DNA of 64,000 nt from Hirschia baltica ATCC 49814 (GTDB lineage Bacteria; Pseudomonadota; Alphaproteobacteria; Caulobacterales; Hyphomonadaceae), in contig NC_012982.1 of the NCBI RefSeq assembly GCF_000023785.1, positions 2,480,001 through 2,544,000 of the forward strand. Reading direction: 5' to 3'. Both the position numbers and the translations under genes were made by a program. Below are positions 7,218-16,914 of this stretch, in pieces. The number at the start of each line of letters is the position of its first letter. Positions within the stretch are counted from its first letter, which is position 1. The notes under the pieces were generated by a model. It had not been told where the DNA came from, searched no databases, and was given only the letters and a program-made list of their open reading frames with translations.

Positions 7218-7481
7218 TAGTGCACATTCTTTCATCTTAAATGCTCATGCAGCTTGTTTCATGAACATCAATATTTTGGTATTCTCAACCTAGTGTTTGG
7301 TGTCAGTTTACCCTGAGCGCAAGATGTATAGAGCAAGAAAACTTTATGCAAGCCTGATCGCTTGAACAAAAATACATCAACTCCGCATGAGAAGCACAAT
7401 GCAAGACTTGTATCCCTCGCCTAGTTTTGTCATCAAGGTTAACTATGATTGCCATTCTGCTTCGCAAAGCTATTTAAAACC

Positions 7482-7952
7482 ATGACAATTCACGCACCAA
7501 AAATTGTATTTTCAATCGCCGATGAAGCCGAGACATTCGCACTCGCAAAGCGTATCGCCCCGCTATTAAAAGCGGGGGATGTCATCGCCCTCAACGGAGA
7601 TTTAGGTGCAGGAAAAACAACTTTCTCACGCGCCCTGATACAAACATTATTGGACAACCCAAACGTGGATGTCACCAGCCCAACCTTTACCCTCGTGCAA
7701 ACATATGAAAGTCCAAATTTTCCTATTTGGCATTATGATATGTACCGCATTGAAGATGAAAGCGAACTCGACGAACTGGGTTTTGAAGACACAATAGATG
7801 GCCTAGCTATTATCGAATGGCCAATCAGAATGGGTGATCAATTGCCTAGCTACCGCCTTGATATACAAATAGACTTCACAAACACTGGCCGCTCAATTTC
7901 GCTCATTGGCCATGGCGAAGAATGGAACACACGCCTTGCAAAACTCTCCTGA
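7482..7952 (+). CDS. tsaE: tRNA threonylcarbamoyladenosine biosynthesis ATPase TsaE
   Basis: Protein of 156 aa. Walker A is GDLGAGKTT near residues 37-45, followed by SPTFTLVQTYE and HYDMYRIEDESELDELGFED, all hallmark TsaE motifs. TsaE is the ATPase that resets the TsaBD complex making t6A37 on ANN-reading tRNAs. ATG 7482 (MTIHAPK) is used; the frame starts 11 codons earlier but without a better ribosome site. It overlaps amgK, and the tsaE-amgK-murU order is conserved in alphaproteobacteria. Confidence 0.94.
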   Translation: MTIHAPKIVFSIADEAETFALAKRIAPLLKAGDVIALNGDLGAGKTTFSRALIQTLLDNPNVDVTSPTFTLVQTYESPNFPIWHYDMYRIEDESELDELGFEDTIDGLAIIEWPIRMGDQLPSYRLDIQIDFTNTGRSISLIGHGEEWNTRLAKLS

Positions 7953-9042
7953 CACCTCCCGAGAAGCCCTGCGCGTCGCGTTTCTAAATGCCAATAATTG
8001 GGGAGATGCTCAGCGCACCCCTCTCGCCGCAGATGCATCGACGCGCCGCTATGAACGCCTCAGCCGTAATTTGGGCAGTGAGCATGTTATGTTTATGGAT
8101 GCACCAATCCTCGCAGAAGGCGCGCCTTGTCCAGTCGATGCAGATGAAACCATCCGCAATCAAATGGGCTGGAATGCACAATCTCGCCTCGCAGCCTCTC
8201 GGGTTGAAGCTTTTGTCGCTATAGCAACACACCTAAATGCTATTGGCCTGTCAGCTCCCAAAATCCTTGCTTATGATTTAGAACATGGCTTTGCATTGCT
8301 GGAAGATTTTGGCGATGCCATCTTTGCGCGCGTCATTGAAAAAGGCGAGAATGAACCGCGTCTCTATGCCGCCGCTGCCAAAGCTTTGGCAATTGTGCAC
8401 CAAATCCCTGTGCCGCCTACCTTGCCTGCCGGTGATATCAGCTGGCCCATCCTCGAATTTGATCGTTTAGCTTTATCCGTCAATGCAGATTTGTTTGTGG
8501 ATTGGATGCCCGCCTATGATCCGCAAACACACGTCACTGATACAGACCGTTCCAACTGGGAAACTGCAAAACAAAACTTAATCGACCAAGCCCTCTCCTT
8601 TCCGCGCGCCCTTATCATGAGAGATTATCACGCAGAAAACTTAATCTGGCTTCCAGAAAGAACAGGCGCAAAACAAGTTGGTCTGCTAGACTTTCAAGAT
8701 GCTGTTCTTGGCTGGGGGGAATGGGATTTCGCAATGCTGCTTCAAGATGCTCGCAGAAACGTCACGCAAACTGCCGCAGAGGCTGCCATTCTATCCTATC
8801 TTGAGGAAACAGGCGGAGAGCGTGAAGAGTTTGACAAACGCCTCGCCGTGCTAGGTGCCCTCAATGCTCTACGTGTGGCTGGTATATTTGCGCGTCTGGT
8901 GAAGCGCGATAGCAAACCCAAATACAGTAATTTCCAGCCACGCCAGTTGAAGCTACTCGCTCAAAACCTGCAACACCCAGCCTTGGCTGAAATGAGAGAT
9001 GTATTCAAATCAATTGCCCCTCATATATTGGAGCTTGCTTGA
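7912..9042 (+). CDS. amgK: anomeric MurNAc/GlcNAc kinase AmgK
   Basis: Protein of about 376 aa of the aminoglycoside-phosphotransferase fold: N-lobe DASTRRYERL, hinge FALLEDFGD, catalytic loop LIMRDYHAENLIW (near 219-231) with Asp and Asn for catalysis and magnesium, and the DFG-like LLDFQDAVLGWGEWDFAMLLQD. AmgK phosphorylates the anomeric carbon of MurNAc (and GlcNAc) in the cell-wall recycling route that bypasses MurA and gives fosfomycin tolerance. Pairing with murU immediately downstream (TGATG overlap) supports the assignment. The start is uncertain: ATG 7912 overlaps tsaE by 41 bp and has no strong ribosome site. Confidence 0.88.
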   Translation: MAKNGTHALQNSPDTSREALRVAFLNANNWGDAQRTPLAADASTRRYERLSRNLGSEHVMFMDAPILAEGAPCPVDADETIRNQMGWNAQSRLAASRVEAFVAIATHLNAIGLSAPKILAYDLEHGFALLEDFGDAIFARVIEKGENEPRLYAAAAKALAIVHQIPVPPTLPAGDISWPILEFDRLALSVNADLFVDWMPAYDPQTHVTDTDRSNWETAKQNLIDQALSFPRALIMRDYHAENLIWLPERTGAKQVGLLDFQDAVLGWGEWDFAMLLQDARRNVTQTAAEAAILSYLEETGGEREEFDKRLAVLGALNALRVAGIFARLVKRDSKPKYSNFQPRQLKLLAQNLQHPALAEMRDVFKSIAPHILELA

Positions 9043-9758
9043 TGACGATCAAAACTGCGATGCTAATGGCAGCCGGCATGGGAACACGTATGCGCCCACT
9101 CACCGATAATTGCCCCAAACCTCTTATCGAAGTTGCTGGCCGCACGCTGATTGATCGCACACTTGATAATCTTGTCGCCGCTGGCATTGAGCGCGCAATC
9201 ATCAATATACACTATCTTGCCGATATGGTTGAAACCCATCTCAACACCCGCACAGACATAGAAATATCGTTCTCAGATGAACGCGATGAATTGCTCGAAA
9301 CTGGCGGCGGTGTTGTCAAAGCTCTTCCCCTGCTTGGGGATGATCCTGTGTTAATCTGTAATACAGATGCATTCTGGCTTAATGATGATGCAAAAACCAT
9401 TGGTTCATTGATCACAAATTTCGACCCCGCCAAAATGGACAGCCTCTTATTGCTTGCCCGTCGCGAATATTCACTCGGCTATCACGGCAAAGGTGATTTT
9501 GACCTCAATGACGACAACACGCTGATCCGGCGCGGCGACAATCCATCAGCTCCTTATGTGTTTGCCGGCATGTATGCCTTTAACCCCAAAACCATTACCC
9601 ACCTCAAAGCCGAGAAATTCTCCGCCAATATCTATTGGAATGAAAGCGCAAAAGCCAATCGCCTATTTGGCCATGTCATGGCACCCTTCTGGATGCATGT
9701 GGGAGATCCAGAAGCCGTAAAAGACGCAAACGTCCTCATCCAGCAAGGAAATAGCTAG
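9042..9758 (+). CDS. murU: MurNAc-1-phosphate uridylyltransferase MurU
   Basis: Protein of 238 aa of the nucleotidyltransferase family. The signature LMAAGMGTRMRPLTDNCPKPLIEV occupies residues about 6-30, and ICNTDAFW supplies the metal-binding Asp. MurU makes UDP-MurNAc from MurNAc-1-phosphate, the second recycling step after AmgK. ATG 9042 overlaps the amgK stop codon by one base (TGATG), indicating translational coupling. Related GlmU/RmlA-type proteins differ in substrate; the amgK partner decides here. Confidence 0.9.
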   Translation: MTIKTAMLMAAGMGTRMRPLTDNCPKPLIEVAGRTLIDRTLDNLVAAGIERAIINIHYLADMVETHLNTRTDIEISFSDERDELLETGGGVVKALPLLGDDPVLICNTDAFWLNDDAKTIGSLITNFDPAKMDSLLLLARREYSLGYHGKGDFDLNDDNTLIRRGDNPSAPYVFAGMYAFNPKTITHLKAEKFSANIYWNESAKANRLFGHVMAPFWMHVGDPEAVKDANVLIQQGNS

Positions 9759-9761
9759 CGC

Positions 9762-12700
9762 ATGATTTCAGCTCCGATTGACGCAAAAGATATTTTCAAC
9801 CAACCCAATCCGCGTATTTTCACAATACCGCCAGCGACAAGCTTTCTGAATGCTTTAGCCAACACGCTCAGTGAGAATTTGGGCCTAAAAGACAATCCAG
9901 CCGCATTAACCCAAACAGTCATTTTCTGTCCCAATAAACGCTCCTCTCGCGCGATCGCCGAGGCTTTTCACAAAATCGCCATGGGGTTTGGACACAAAGC
10001 GCTTCTCGCTCCAGAAATTCGCGTATTGGGGGATTTAGAAGATGACCACACCATCGCCCCTATCGGTGTTTCAGAGCTAGAGCTAGGACCAGCGCTCTCT
10101 TCAGGACAACGGCGCGGCACCTTAGCCAAACTCGTACAATTTTGGAGCACAAAAGCTTATGGTGCTCCTCTTCCACCCCGCTCAGCCATCGCTGCCGCCG
10201 ATCAACTTGGCAGCCTGCTAGATCAATCCGCCATGGGCGAAGGAACAGACTGGAGCAAACTGCAAGGATTGGTTGAAGATTCAGATCTTGCCGCCCACTG
10301 GAAGCAATCTGCCGATTTCCTAGAAATCATCTCACAAGCATGGCCCGCCCACCTTGAAGAACAAGGCGCAACCGACCCCATGGCCCGCCGCGTCGCAGCC
10401 GCACGCACACTCGCCAATAACTGGGCAGCCAGACCGCCCCAACATCCCATCATCATTGCCGGATCAACAGGAGCCACGCCAGCCACTCGCCTCCTAATGC
10501 AGGCGGCCATGAACCTGCCCCAAGGCGCTATAATCCTCCCCGGTCTTGATCCAGATATTTCCGAAGATGCTTGGAAAGCAATCGCATCCAGCCCTAGCCA
10601 CCCGCAATACACTTTGCGACGCGCCTTGGGTAAATTGGGCGTGGATAAATCCAGCGTGCTCAAATGGCCCGGCGCAATTGAAACACCAGACAATACAGCC
10701 CGCCGCAAACTGATCAATGAAGCGCTTGCGCCAGCGTCCACCACAAAAAGTTGGACCAAACGCCTTGAATTTCTCGCGGGTGAAAACACACCTGAGCATC
10801 TGGTCAATTCCGGCCTCAAAGGTCTCAGCCTGATTGAAGCTGAAGATGAAGCCGAAGAAGCGCTCGCCTGTGCCCTTCTCTTGCGCGAAGCCCTGGAAAC
10901 ACCGGGCAAGACGGCTGCCCTCGTTTCGCCTGATGGATCATTAGTACGACGCGTTTCAGCTTTAATGACACGCTGGGGCGTGGATATTCCGCCCTCCTCC
11001 GGTACGCCATTCATGCAAACCCATCACGGCTCTTTGTTTGCGCTCATGTTCCAATGGCTGCGCGATGAAGGTGATCCGGTGCAATTGCTTTCTTTGCTTA
11101 AACATCCACTCGTGCGCGTGGGATGGGATGAAGACAACTACCATTCTGCTCTGGTCGAACTTGAATCCCACAAAAACGAATTTCGTGAAGACGGAACTGT
11201 ACGTGGACCGCGCAGATACGACACACTAGACGCACTCGCAGACCGTTTGGGCATGCAAAAACGCGCACAATCTGCACAATTAATTAGAGATTTAGCCACA
11301 GCAGCACGACAGTGCGAGATCAGACCTTCCACAATGGCGCAAGACATTGATGGCAATGTCTTTGCCCGCGCCTGCGCACGTCTTGCCGAACGTTTGGTCA
11401 GCACAGAGAATGAAGCAGGTTCAACGCGATTATGGCGCGGTGTTGAAGGCGCACAAACGGCTAGATATCTGGAAACATTAGCAGAAATTGCTGCTGAATT
11501 AGGTCCAGTTCCACCTGATTTATGGACAGAATTTGCCGAAGCTATTGCCTCTGAATCGGCAATTCCGCCCAAAGGCGGCGAACATCCACGCCTCGCCATA
11601 TGGGGACCACTAGAAGCGCGCCAACAAATGCGCGATGTGATAATTCTCGCCAGCCTAAATGAAAACTCTTGGCCTGCCGCCGCAGCCGCAGATAGCTTTT
11701 TGCCAAAGCGCTTGCGCAAAGATTTAGGCTTGCCAGATCCAGAAGAACGCCTCGGCCTGTCAGCCCATGATTTTGCCCAATTAGCCTGCGCACCCGATGT
11801 GAAACTCGTGCGCTCCAAACGTGTTGATGATAAACCATCCGTCGCATCGCGCTGGTTATGGCGCCTCAACACACTTGCCGCTGGGGGGCTTGGCTCTCCT
11901 GAAGCTGTGCAAAAAGCACTTGAACCAGAGCCAAAAAACAATCCACTCATCTGGGCACGCTCCATGCGTAAAGCGCGCGACTACACCCCAATCCAAGCGC
12001 CCACCCCAAGGCCACCAGTTGATGCGCGTCCAACCAAATTTTCGGTCTCCCGCGTTGCCCGCCTCATACGTGACCCATACGCCGTTTATGCATCAGACGT
12101 TTTAAAGCTTAATCCAATGCCAGCTGTTGGTGCTGAGTCCGGCCCTGCCGAACGCGGAACAGCCATTCACGCAGCCGTTGAGAGATATGAGCTTGAAGGT
12201 GGTCAAGTTATCGATCTCGTCACAAAAGAGCTCAAAAAAGCTGGAGAAACAGACACAGCGATAGAGCTGAACCGTCCGCTATGGTCGCGTGCTGCCGATG
12301 CTTATATTGCTTGGCGCAATGAGAGAGAAACAAACATTCGCGAGAAGCATTTAGAAATCGAAGGCGAGCTCACATTTGAAATATCTGGCCGCAAATACCG
12401 TCTCACAGCCAAGGCCGACCGGATTGACCTGCTCAAAGACAACACATTTGCGATCATAGATTTTAAGACCGGTACGCCCAAAACAAAAAAACAATTGCAA
12501 TCAGGTCTAGAACCGCAATTGCCACTTGAAGCAGCGATCGCAGCCGGTGGTGGATTTCCAAAACTGCCTACCGCAGACACATCCCAGCTTATTTATGTCT
12601 CCCTTGCGCCCGGTGCAGCCTCAACAAAGGCCGACAATGGAAAACCCGTAAAACTTGATGAAGGCCCAATGGCAGAAGCACAAAAAGCGCGTGAAGGTTT

Positions 12701-12842
12701 TATCAAACTCGTGCAATCTTACGCCACGATCAGCCAAGCTTATTATTCCAAACCGCGTGCTGAGTTTTCATGGGATGTATCTGATTATGACCGCCTCGCC
12801 CGACGCGATGAATGGTCCTCTGACGCAGGAGATGGCGCATGA
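9762..12842 (+). CDS. addB: double-strand break repair protein AddB
   Basis: Protein of 1026 aa, the alphaproteobacterial AddB subunit of the AddAB helicase-nuclease that resects double-strand breaks for RecA loading. The N-terminal part is the inactivated helicase-like region (IFTIPPATSFLNALA, IFCPNKRSSRAIAEAF) and the C-terminal part is a PD-(D/E)XK nuclease with FSVSRVARLIRDPYAVYA, GTAIHAAVERYE and the catalytic FAIIDFKTGTPK. It starts 3 bp after murU and its stop overlaps the addA start (ATGA), so both subunits come from one coupled message. Confidence 0.93.
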   Translation: MISAPIDAKDIFNQPNPRIFTIPPATSFLNALANTLSENLGLKDNPAALTQTVIFCPNKRSSRAIAEAFHKIAMGFGHKALLAPEIRVLGDLEDDHTIAPIGVSELELGPALSSGQRRGTLAKLVQFWSTKAYGAPLPPRSAIAAADQLGSLLDQSAMGEGTDWSKLQGLVEDSDLAAHWKQSADFLEIISQAWPAHLEEQGATDPMARRVAAARTLANNWAARPPQHPIIIAGSTGATPATRLLMQAAMNLPQGAIILPGLDPDISEDAWKAIASSPSHPQYTLRRALGKLGVDKSSVLKWPGAIETPDNTARRKLINEALAPASTTKSWTKRLEFLAGENTPEHLVNSGLKGLSLIEAEDEAEEALACALLLREALETPGKTAALVSPDGSLVRRVSALMTRWGVDIPPSSGTPFMQTHHGSLFALMFQWLRDEGDPVQLLSLLKHPLVRVGWDEDNYHSALVELESHKNEFREDGTVRGPRRYDTLDALADRLGMQKRAQSAQLIRDLATAARQCEIRPSTMAQDIDGNVFARACARLAERLVSTENEAGSTRLWRGVEGAQTARYLETLAEIAAELGPVPPDLWTEFAEAIASESAIPPKGGEHPRLAIWGPLEARQQMRDVIILASLNENSWPAAAAADSFLPKRLRKDLGLPDPEERLGLSAHDFAQLACAPDVKLVRSKRVDDKPSVASRWLWRLNTLAAGGLGSPEAVQKALEPEPKNNPLIWARSMRKARDYTPIQAPTPRPPVDARPTKFSVSRVARLIRDPYAVYASDVLKLNPMPAVGAESGPAERGTAIHAAVERYELEGGQVIDLVTKELKKAGETDTAIELNRPLWSRAADAYIAWRNERETNIREKHLEIEGELTFEISGRKYRLTAKADRIDLLKDNTFAIIDFKTGTPKTKKQLQSGLEPQLPLEAAIAAGGGFPKLPTADTSQLIYVSLAPGAASTKADNGKPVKLDEGPMAEAQKAREGFIKLVQSYATISQAYYSKPRAEFSWDVSDYDRLARRDEWSSDAGDGA

Positions 12843-15800
12843 GCCAGACAACTTCTTGGCCAGATTACGAACACACAATTAAAGGCCAGTTCGATGCCGC
12901 CACCCCAACGCATTCAGCTTGGGTATCTGCCAATGCGGGATCTGGGAAAACCAAAGTCCTGATCGACCGTGTGGCCCGTCTGCTACTCAATGGTGTTCAG
13001 CCTGACGCGATTATGTGTGTGACCTACACAAAAGCCGCTGCTTCCGAAATGCAAGGGCGATTATTTAAACGTCTTGGTGGCTGGTGTGTTGCCGATGACA
13101 AAGCGCTTGCCAAAGAGCTTGCCGAGCTTCAGGCACGCGATATCCGTGAATACACACAAGAAGAACTCGGCAAGGCGCGTGAACTCTTCGCGCTCGCGCT
13201 AGAAACACCCGGCGGATTGCGCATCGAAACCATTCACGCTTTTTGTGGACGCCTCCTCAGACGCTTTCCCCTAGAAGCAAATGTCGCCCCCGGCTTTAAA
13301 GAACTCGACGATAATGACGCCTCCCGCCTTTGGGAAATCGCTATGGCAAAACTGGCGGAAGAAGCCGCCTTTGAAGACCCAAGCAAAAGCGATGAATTAA
13401 AAGCAGCGCTTAAAACAGCTGCGCTCGCGGCTGGCGGCAATGGCCTTGCTGGCCCGCTGCGTTCTCTTTCCTTCAAGCAAGCAGCTATCACTAAGTTCAT
13501 TCATAAAAGTGGCGGATTAAATAGCGCGCTTTCAAGCCTAAAAAACGCTTTAAACGCGGGCGATGACAGCGTTGATCAACTTATTGAATACGCAATGGGG
13601 CCAGCCTTTCCCAAAGAGAAAATCAGACCCTTTATTTCAGTGTTGTATGATGGTGCAAAGACAGATCAAGCAAGCGCTGAAATCCTTGAACAGACTTTGC
13701 TCGCCAATACACCGCAGGAGGCATTTTCTCACTATAAAAACTTGTTCCTGACATCTTCAGAAGTATTCAGGAAAACCAACCCGTACACCGTAAAAATCGC
13801 AAAATCTTCACCTGAAATAGAAGAACTGTTCCAGATAAAATCCATTCCAGAAGGCGAAGAAGTCTATCGTGTCCGCAATTTATTAGAGCAAATAAACGCC
13901 CGCGCAGCCTATGAGCGCTCCGCCGCCCTCCTACGGATATCAAACATCGTGTTCTCTGATTATGCGCGCCAAAAACGCCGCCGCGCAGCAATGGATTTTG
14001 ATGATCTGATTGAAAGCGCCGCCGGTCTGCTCACAACCCGTTCTATGGCGCAATGGGTGTTGTGGAAGCTTGAAGGCGGGTTATCACACATCCTGCTGGA
14101 TGAAGCGCAAGATACTAGCCCAGAGCAATGGAAATTGCTCAATGCGCTCACAGCAGAGTTTTTCTCTGGTGAAGGCGTTGAACACGAAAACCCGCGCACA
14201 ATGTTTGTGGTGGGAGATGAGAAACAATCTATCTACTCCTTCCAAGGGGCAGACCCAGAAAAATTCTTGTCAAAACGTCAAGAATTCATCGAAGATAGTG
14301 CAAGAGCAAAACAGGAGAATAAAACACCCGACATTCTTATGTCTTTCCGCTCCGCACCGGAAGTTCTAGCATTTGTCGATGAGGTTTTTGATACAGGCGC
14401 TTTTGACGGTGAAGCCGCATTTTCGCTAAAACCGCCTGAAGATGGCAATATCATGCGCCATCTCCCATTTCGGAGAGGACATATCGGCAGCGTCGAACTT
14501 TGGCCCCTCTTACGGCCCAAAGTAAATGATGAATCAACACCCTGGGATGCACCTCTAGGGCAAGACTTAGAAACAAACCCAAAGGCAGAATTGGCCGATC
14601 GCATTGCCAAATGGGTGAAAAATATCATCGATACAAAGCAAGCAATTTTTGATGAAGGAAAAATGCGCCCCGCGCGCCCTGGCGATGTGCTCATTCTGGT
14701 TCGCGGACGCAAAGGCGGTTTATTTGACTCGATCATAAAAGCGCTAAAAACCAACAACATACCCGTTGCTGGCGCTGACAGAATTGAATTGCTTGATTCG
14801 CTTCCGGTTCAAGATTTGCTCAACCTGATCCGCTTTGCACTCTGCCCTGAAGACGATCTAACACTGGCTGAAATTCTGACCGGACCATTTGGCGGCCTGA
14901 ACGAAAATGACAACCTCTATCCGCTCGCTCATAATCGCGGAGACGAAAGCCTTTGGTCGCGTGTGTTGAAAAGTGAAATGCCTAGCGTTCTGCCCGTTCG
15001 GGAATTCCTTCAAGGGTGTCTAGAACGTCGCCACATTCAACCATATGAATTTCTAACGGCTGTTTTAGAAACACAAGGCCATGACGGAATGGACGGCTGG
15101 CAAAAGATACAATCTCGCCTTGGCCCTCCGGCAAAAGAACCAATGACAGCTCTCATGGACCGCGCCGCAGGCTTTGATGCCAAAGGCCCCTCATCGCTTC
15201 AACTTTTCCTCGCTACGATTGAAAAATCTGGCGGCGAAGTAAAACGGGAATTATCAGGCCCACAAGATGAAGTGCGCGTGATGACGGTTCACGGCTCCAA
15301 GGGACTAGAAGCACCTATCGTGATTGTCCCCGACACATGTGCAGCGACGAAATCCGGTGTTGATAATAATCTATTGATAACACCCGAAAAAGAGCGTGAC
15401 GATCATACTTCCCCCCCAGAAGGCATGCCCATTTGGTCAGGATCAGCCAAGCAAGACACAACGCTAGCAGCTAAACTACGCCTTCTGGCTGATGCACGTG
15501 CCACACGTGAACATCGCCGTCTCCTATATGTGGCCTTAACACGCGCAAAAGACCGTTTGCTTATTTGCGGGCCATGGTCTGGTGGCGTTAAAAGCAAGAC
15601 GGGCCATTCGGAAACATCTTGGTTTGCTATTTGCCACAAAGCCATGCAACGTTTGGCTGACAAAGGGCTAGCGCAAATCATTGATGACCCCAATGTCGAA
15701 CCAATAGAGGGTGAAGATAATCCCATTGCCTACCAGTTTGGCGCATCTCAATATACAGATAATCACGCAATTATCGAAAATGATGAATTAGATTACATCC

Positions 15801-16435
15801 CTGATTGGATTGGCAAAACCGTGCCACACGAAAGTGGCGGCAGCCGCTATGCAGCTCCATCGTCCCTTTTGGGAGAAGAGCCTGCTGTTTTGCCACCTTT
15901 TGTAAAATCGCAAGAAGAACGTCTAAAGCGCGGACGGCTCATACACACCCTATTGCAAACCTTACCAGATATCCCCAAAGCAGATTGGGAAAAGCAAGCC
16001 ATGCATTTCCTTGGTCGAGATCCGTCCATCAAAGCTGAAGACCGCATAGAAATGTTTGAACGCGCGATCGACGTTTTGGATGATCCAAAGTTTGATCCCA
16101 TCTTTGGAACAAACAGCAAAGCCGAAGTTCCCATCGTTGGCGGTAATGATAAAAAACTTCCTAAAGGCATGCTCATTAATGGTCGCGTAGACCGCTTGGT
16201 TGTCACCGATGAATCTGTGCTAATTGTAGACTTTAAAACCGACCGCCCTGCACCAGCACGGGAGGAAGATATGGGACCAACTTACACTGCGCAAATGGCA
16301 GCATATCGCGCTGTGCTCGAATCAGCTTACCCAAATAAACAAATCAGATGTGCAATTGTCTGGACAGATGGTCCTAAATTGATGGAATTAGATGCAGACA
16401 GGATGGACACTTCTTTAAACGCCCTGTTTCACTGA
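12839..16435 (+). CDS. addA: double-strand break repair helicase AddA
   Basis: Protein of 1198 aa, a UvrD-type superfamily 1 helicase. Walker A is SANAGSGKTKVL near residues 30-41, motif II is ILLDEAQDTSPEQW, motif III GDEKQSIYSFQGADP, motif V MTVHGSKGLEAPIV and motif VI RRLLYVALTRAKDRL. The C-terminus holds a RecB-type nuclease with RGRLIHTLLQ and VLIVDFKTDRP. Together with AddB it forms the dual-nuclease enzyme of alphaproteobacteria, replacing RecBCD. ATG 12839 overlaps addB by 4 bp. Confidence 0.95.
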   Translation: MSQTTSWPDYEHTIKGQFDAATPTHSAWVSANAGSGKTKVLIDRVARLLLNGVQPDAIMCVTYTKAAASEMQGRLFKRLGGWCVADDKALAKELAELQARDIREYTQEELGKARELFALALETPGGLRIETIHAFCGRLLRRFPLEANVAPGFKELDDNDASRLWEIAMAKLAEEAAFEDPSKSDELKAALKTAALAAGGNGLAGPLRSLSFKQAAITKFIHKSGGLNSALSSLKNALNAGDDSVDQLIEYAMGPAFPKEKIRPFISVLYDGAKTDQASAEILEQTLLANTPQEAFSHYKNLFLTSSEVFRKTNPYTVKIAKSSPEIEELFQIKSIPEGEEVYRVRNLLEQINARAAYERSAALLRISNIVFSDYARQKRRRAAMDFDDLIESAAGLLTTRSMAQWVLWKLEGGLSHILLDEAQDTSPEQWKLLNALTAEFFSGEGVEHENPRTMFVVGDEKQSIYSFQGADPEKFLSKRQEFIEDSARAKQENKTPDILMSFRSAPEVLAFVDEVFDTGAFDGEAAFSLKPPEDGNIMRHLPFRRGHIGSVELWPLLRPKVNDESTPWDAPLGQDLETNPKAELADRIAKWVKNIIDTKQAIFDEGKMRPARPGDVLILVRGRKGGLFDSIIKALKTNNIPVAGADRIELLDSLPVQDLLNLIRFALCPEDDLTLAEILTGPFGGLNENDNLYPLAHNRGDESLWSRVLKSEMPSVLPVREFLQGCLERRHIQPYEFLTAVLETQGHDGMDGWQKIQSRLGPPAKEPMTALMDRAAGFDAKGPSSLQLFLATIEKSGGEVKRELSGPQDEVRVMTVHGSKGLEAPIVIVPDTCAATKSGVDNNLLITPEKERDDHTSPPEGMPIWSGSAKQDTTLAAKLRLLADARATREHRRLLYVALTRAKDRLLICGPWSGGVKSKTGHSETSWFAICHKAMQRLADKGLAQIIDDPNVEPIEGEDNPIAYQFGASQYTDNHAIIENDELDYIPDWIGKTVPHESGGSRYAAPSSLLGEEPAVLPPFVKSQEERLKRGRLIHTLLQTLPDIPKADWEKQAMHFLGRDPSIKAEDRIEMFERAIDVLDDPKFDPIFGTNSKAEVPIVGGNDKKLPKGMLINGRVDRLVVTDESVLIVDFKTDRPAPAREEDMGPTYTAQMAAYRAVLESAYPNKQIRCAIVWTDGPKLMELDADRMDTSLNALFH

Positions 16436-16534
16436 CATGAGAGAAGTTTAACACCGTTTAAAGAAAAGCTTGGGTGTAAATTTTCAGAATATGCACTATC
16501 TGGAAGATAATAGGTTTCTAACGGAGACAAAACG

Positions 16535-16855
16535 ATGACCGTGATTGACACGACAGACGACAAATTTGACGAAGACGTAATCCAATCAGAAGGCACAATT
16601 ATTGTGGATTTCTGGGCAGAATGGTGTGGACCTTGTAAGCAAGTCAGCCCTCACCTTGAAGCGCTTGCCAAAGAAAAAGAAGGCGAGATCAAGATTGTGA
16701 AAGTCAATGTGGATGAAAACCCAATGACTTCAGGTCGCTTTGGTGTTCGCGGCATGCCAACTTTGATGATTTTTAAAGATGGTAAAGTGGCTGCAACGCA
16801 CCTTGGTGCAATGTCGAAAAGCCGCATCGAAGAATGGGTTGCTGAATCAGCATAA
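16535..16855 (+). CDS. trxA: thioredoxin 1
   Basis: Protein of 106 aa with the redox site WAEWCGPCKQ near residues 28-37, the cis-proline segment GMPTLMIFKDG, and thioredoxin length. It keeps cytoplasmic proteins reduced and serves ribonucleotide reductase and other reductases. The gene stands alone after a 99-bp gap from addA with ribosome site CGGAG, and is ended by the strong bidirectional terminator shared with folC. The addA-trxA-folC order is common in alphaproteobacteria. Confidence 0.96.
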   Translation: MTVIDTTDDKFDEDVIQSEGTIIVDFWAEWCGPCKQVSPHLEALAKEKEGEIKIVKVNVDENPMTSGRFGVRGMPTLMIFKDGKVAATHLGAMSKSRIEEWVAESA

Positions 16856-16873
16856 ATATTCGAAATTATCTAC

Positions 16874-16911
16874 AAAAAGCCTCTCAAACCTTTGTTTGCG
16901 AGGCTTTTTTT
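16874..16911 (+). terminator. bidirectional terminator between trxA and folC
   Basis: AAAAAGCCTC / GAGGCTTTTT with an inner CAAAC/GTTTG stem. A T7 run follows on the plus strand and a T5 run on the minus strand, so it can end both trxA and the trp-accD-folC transcript. Confidence 0.9.
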
Positions 16912-16914
16912 ATA

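Noticed and set aside
10223-11965. Long minus-strand frames (263 and 275 codons) inside addB
   Set aside because: They are antisense to a full-length AddB with intact motifs, a common artefact of third-position codon bias.
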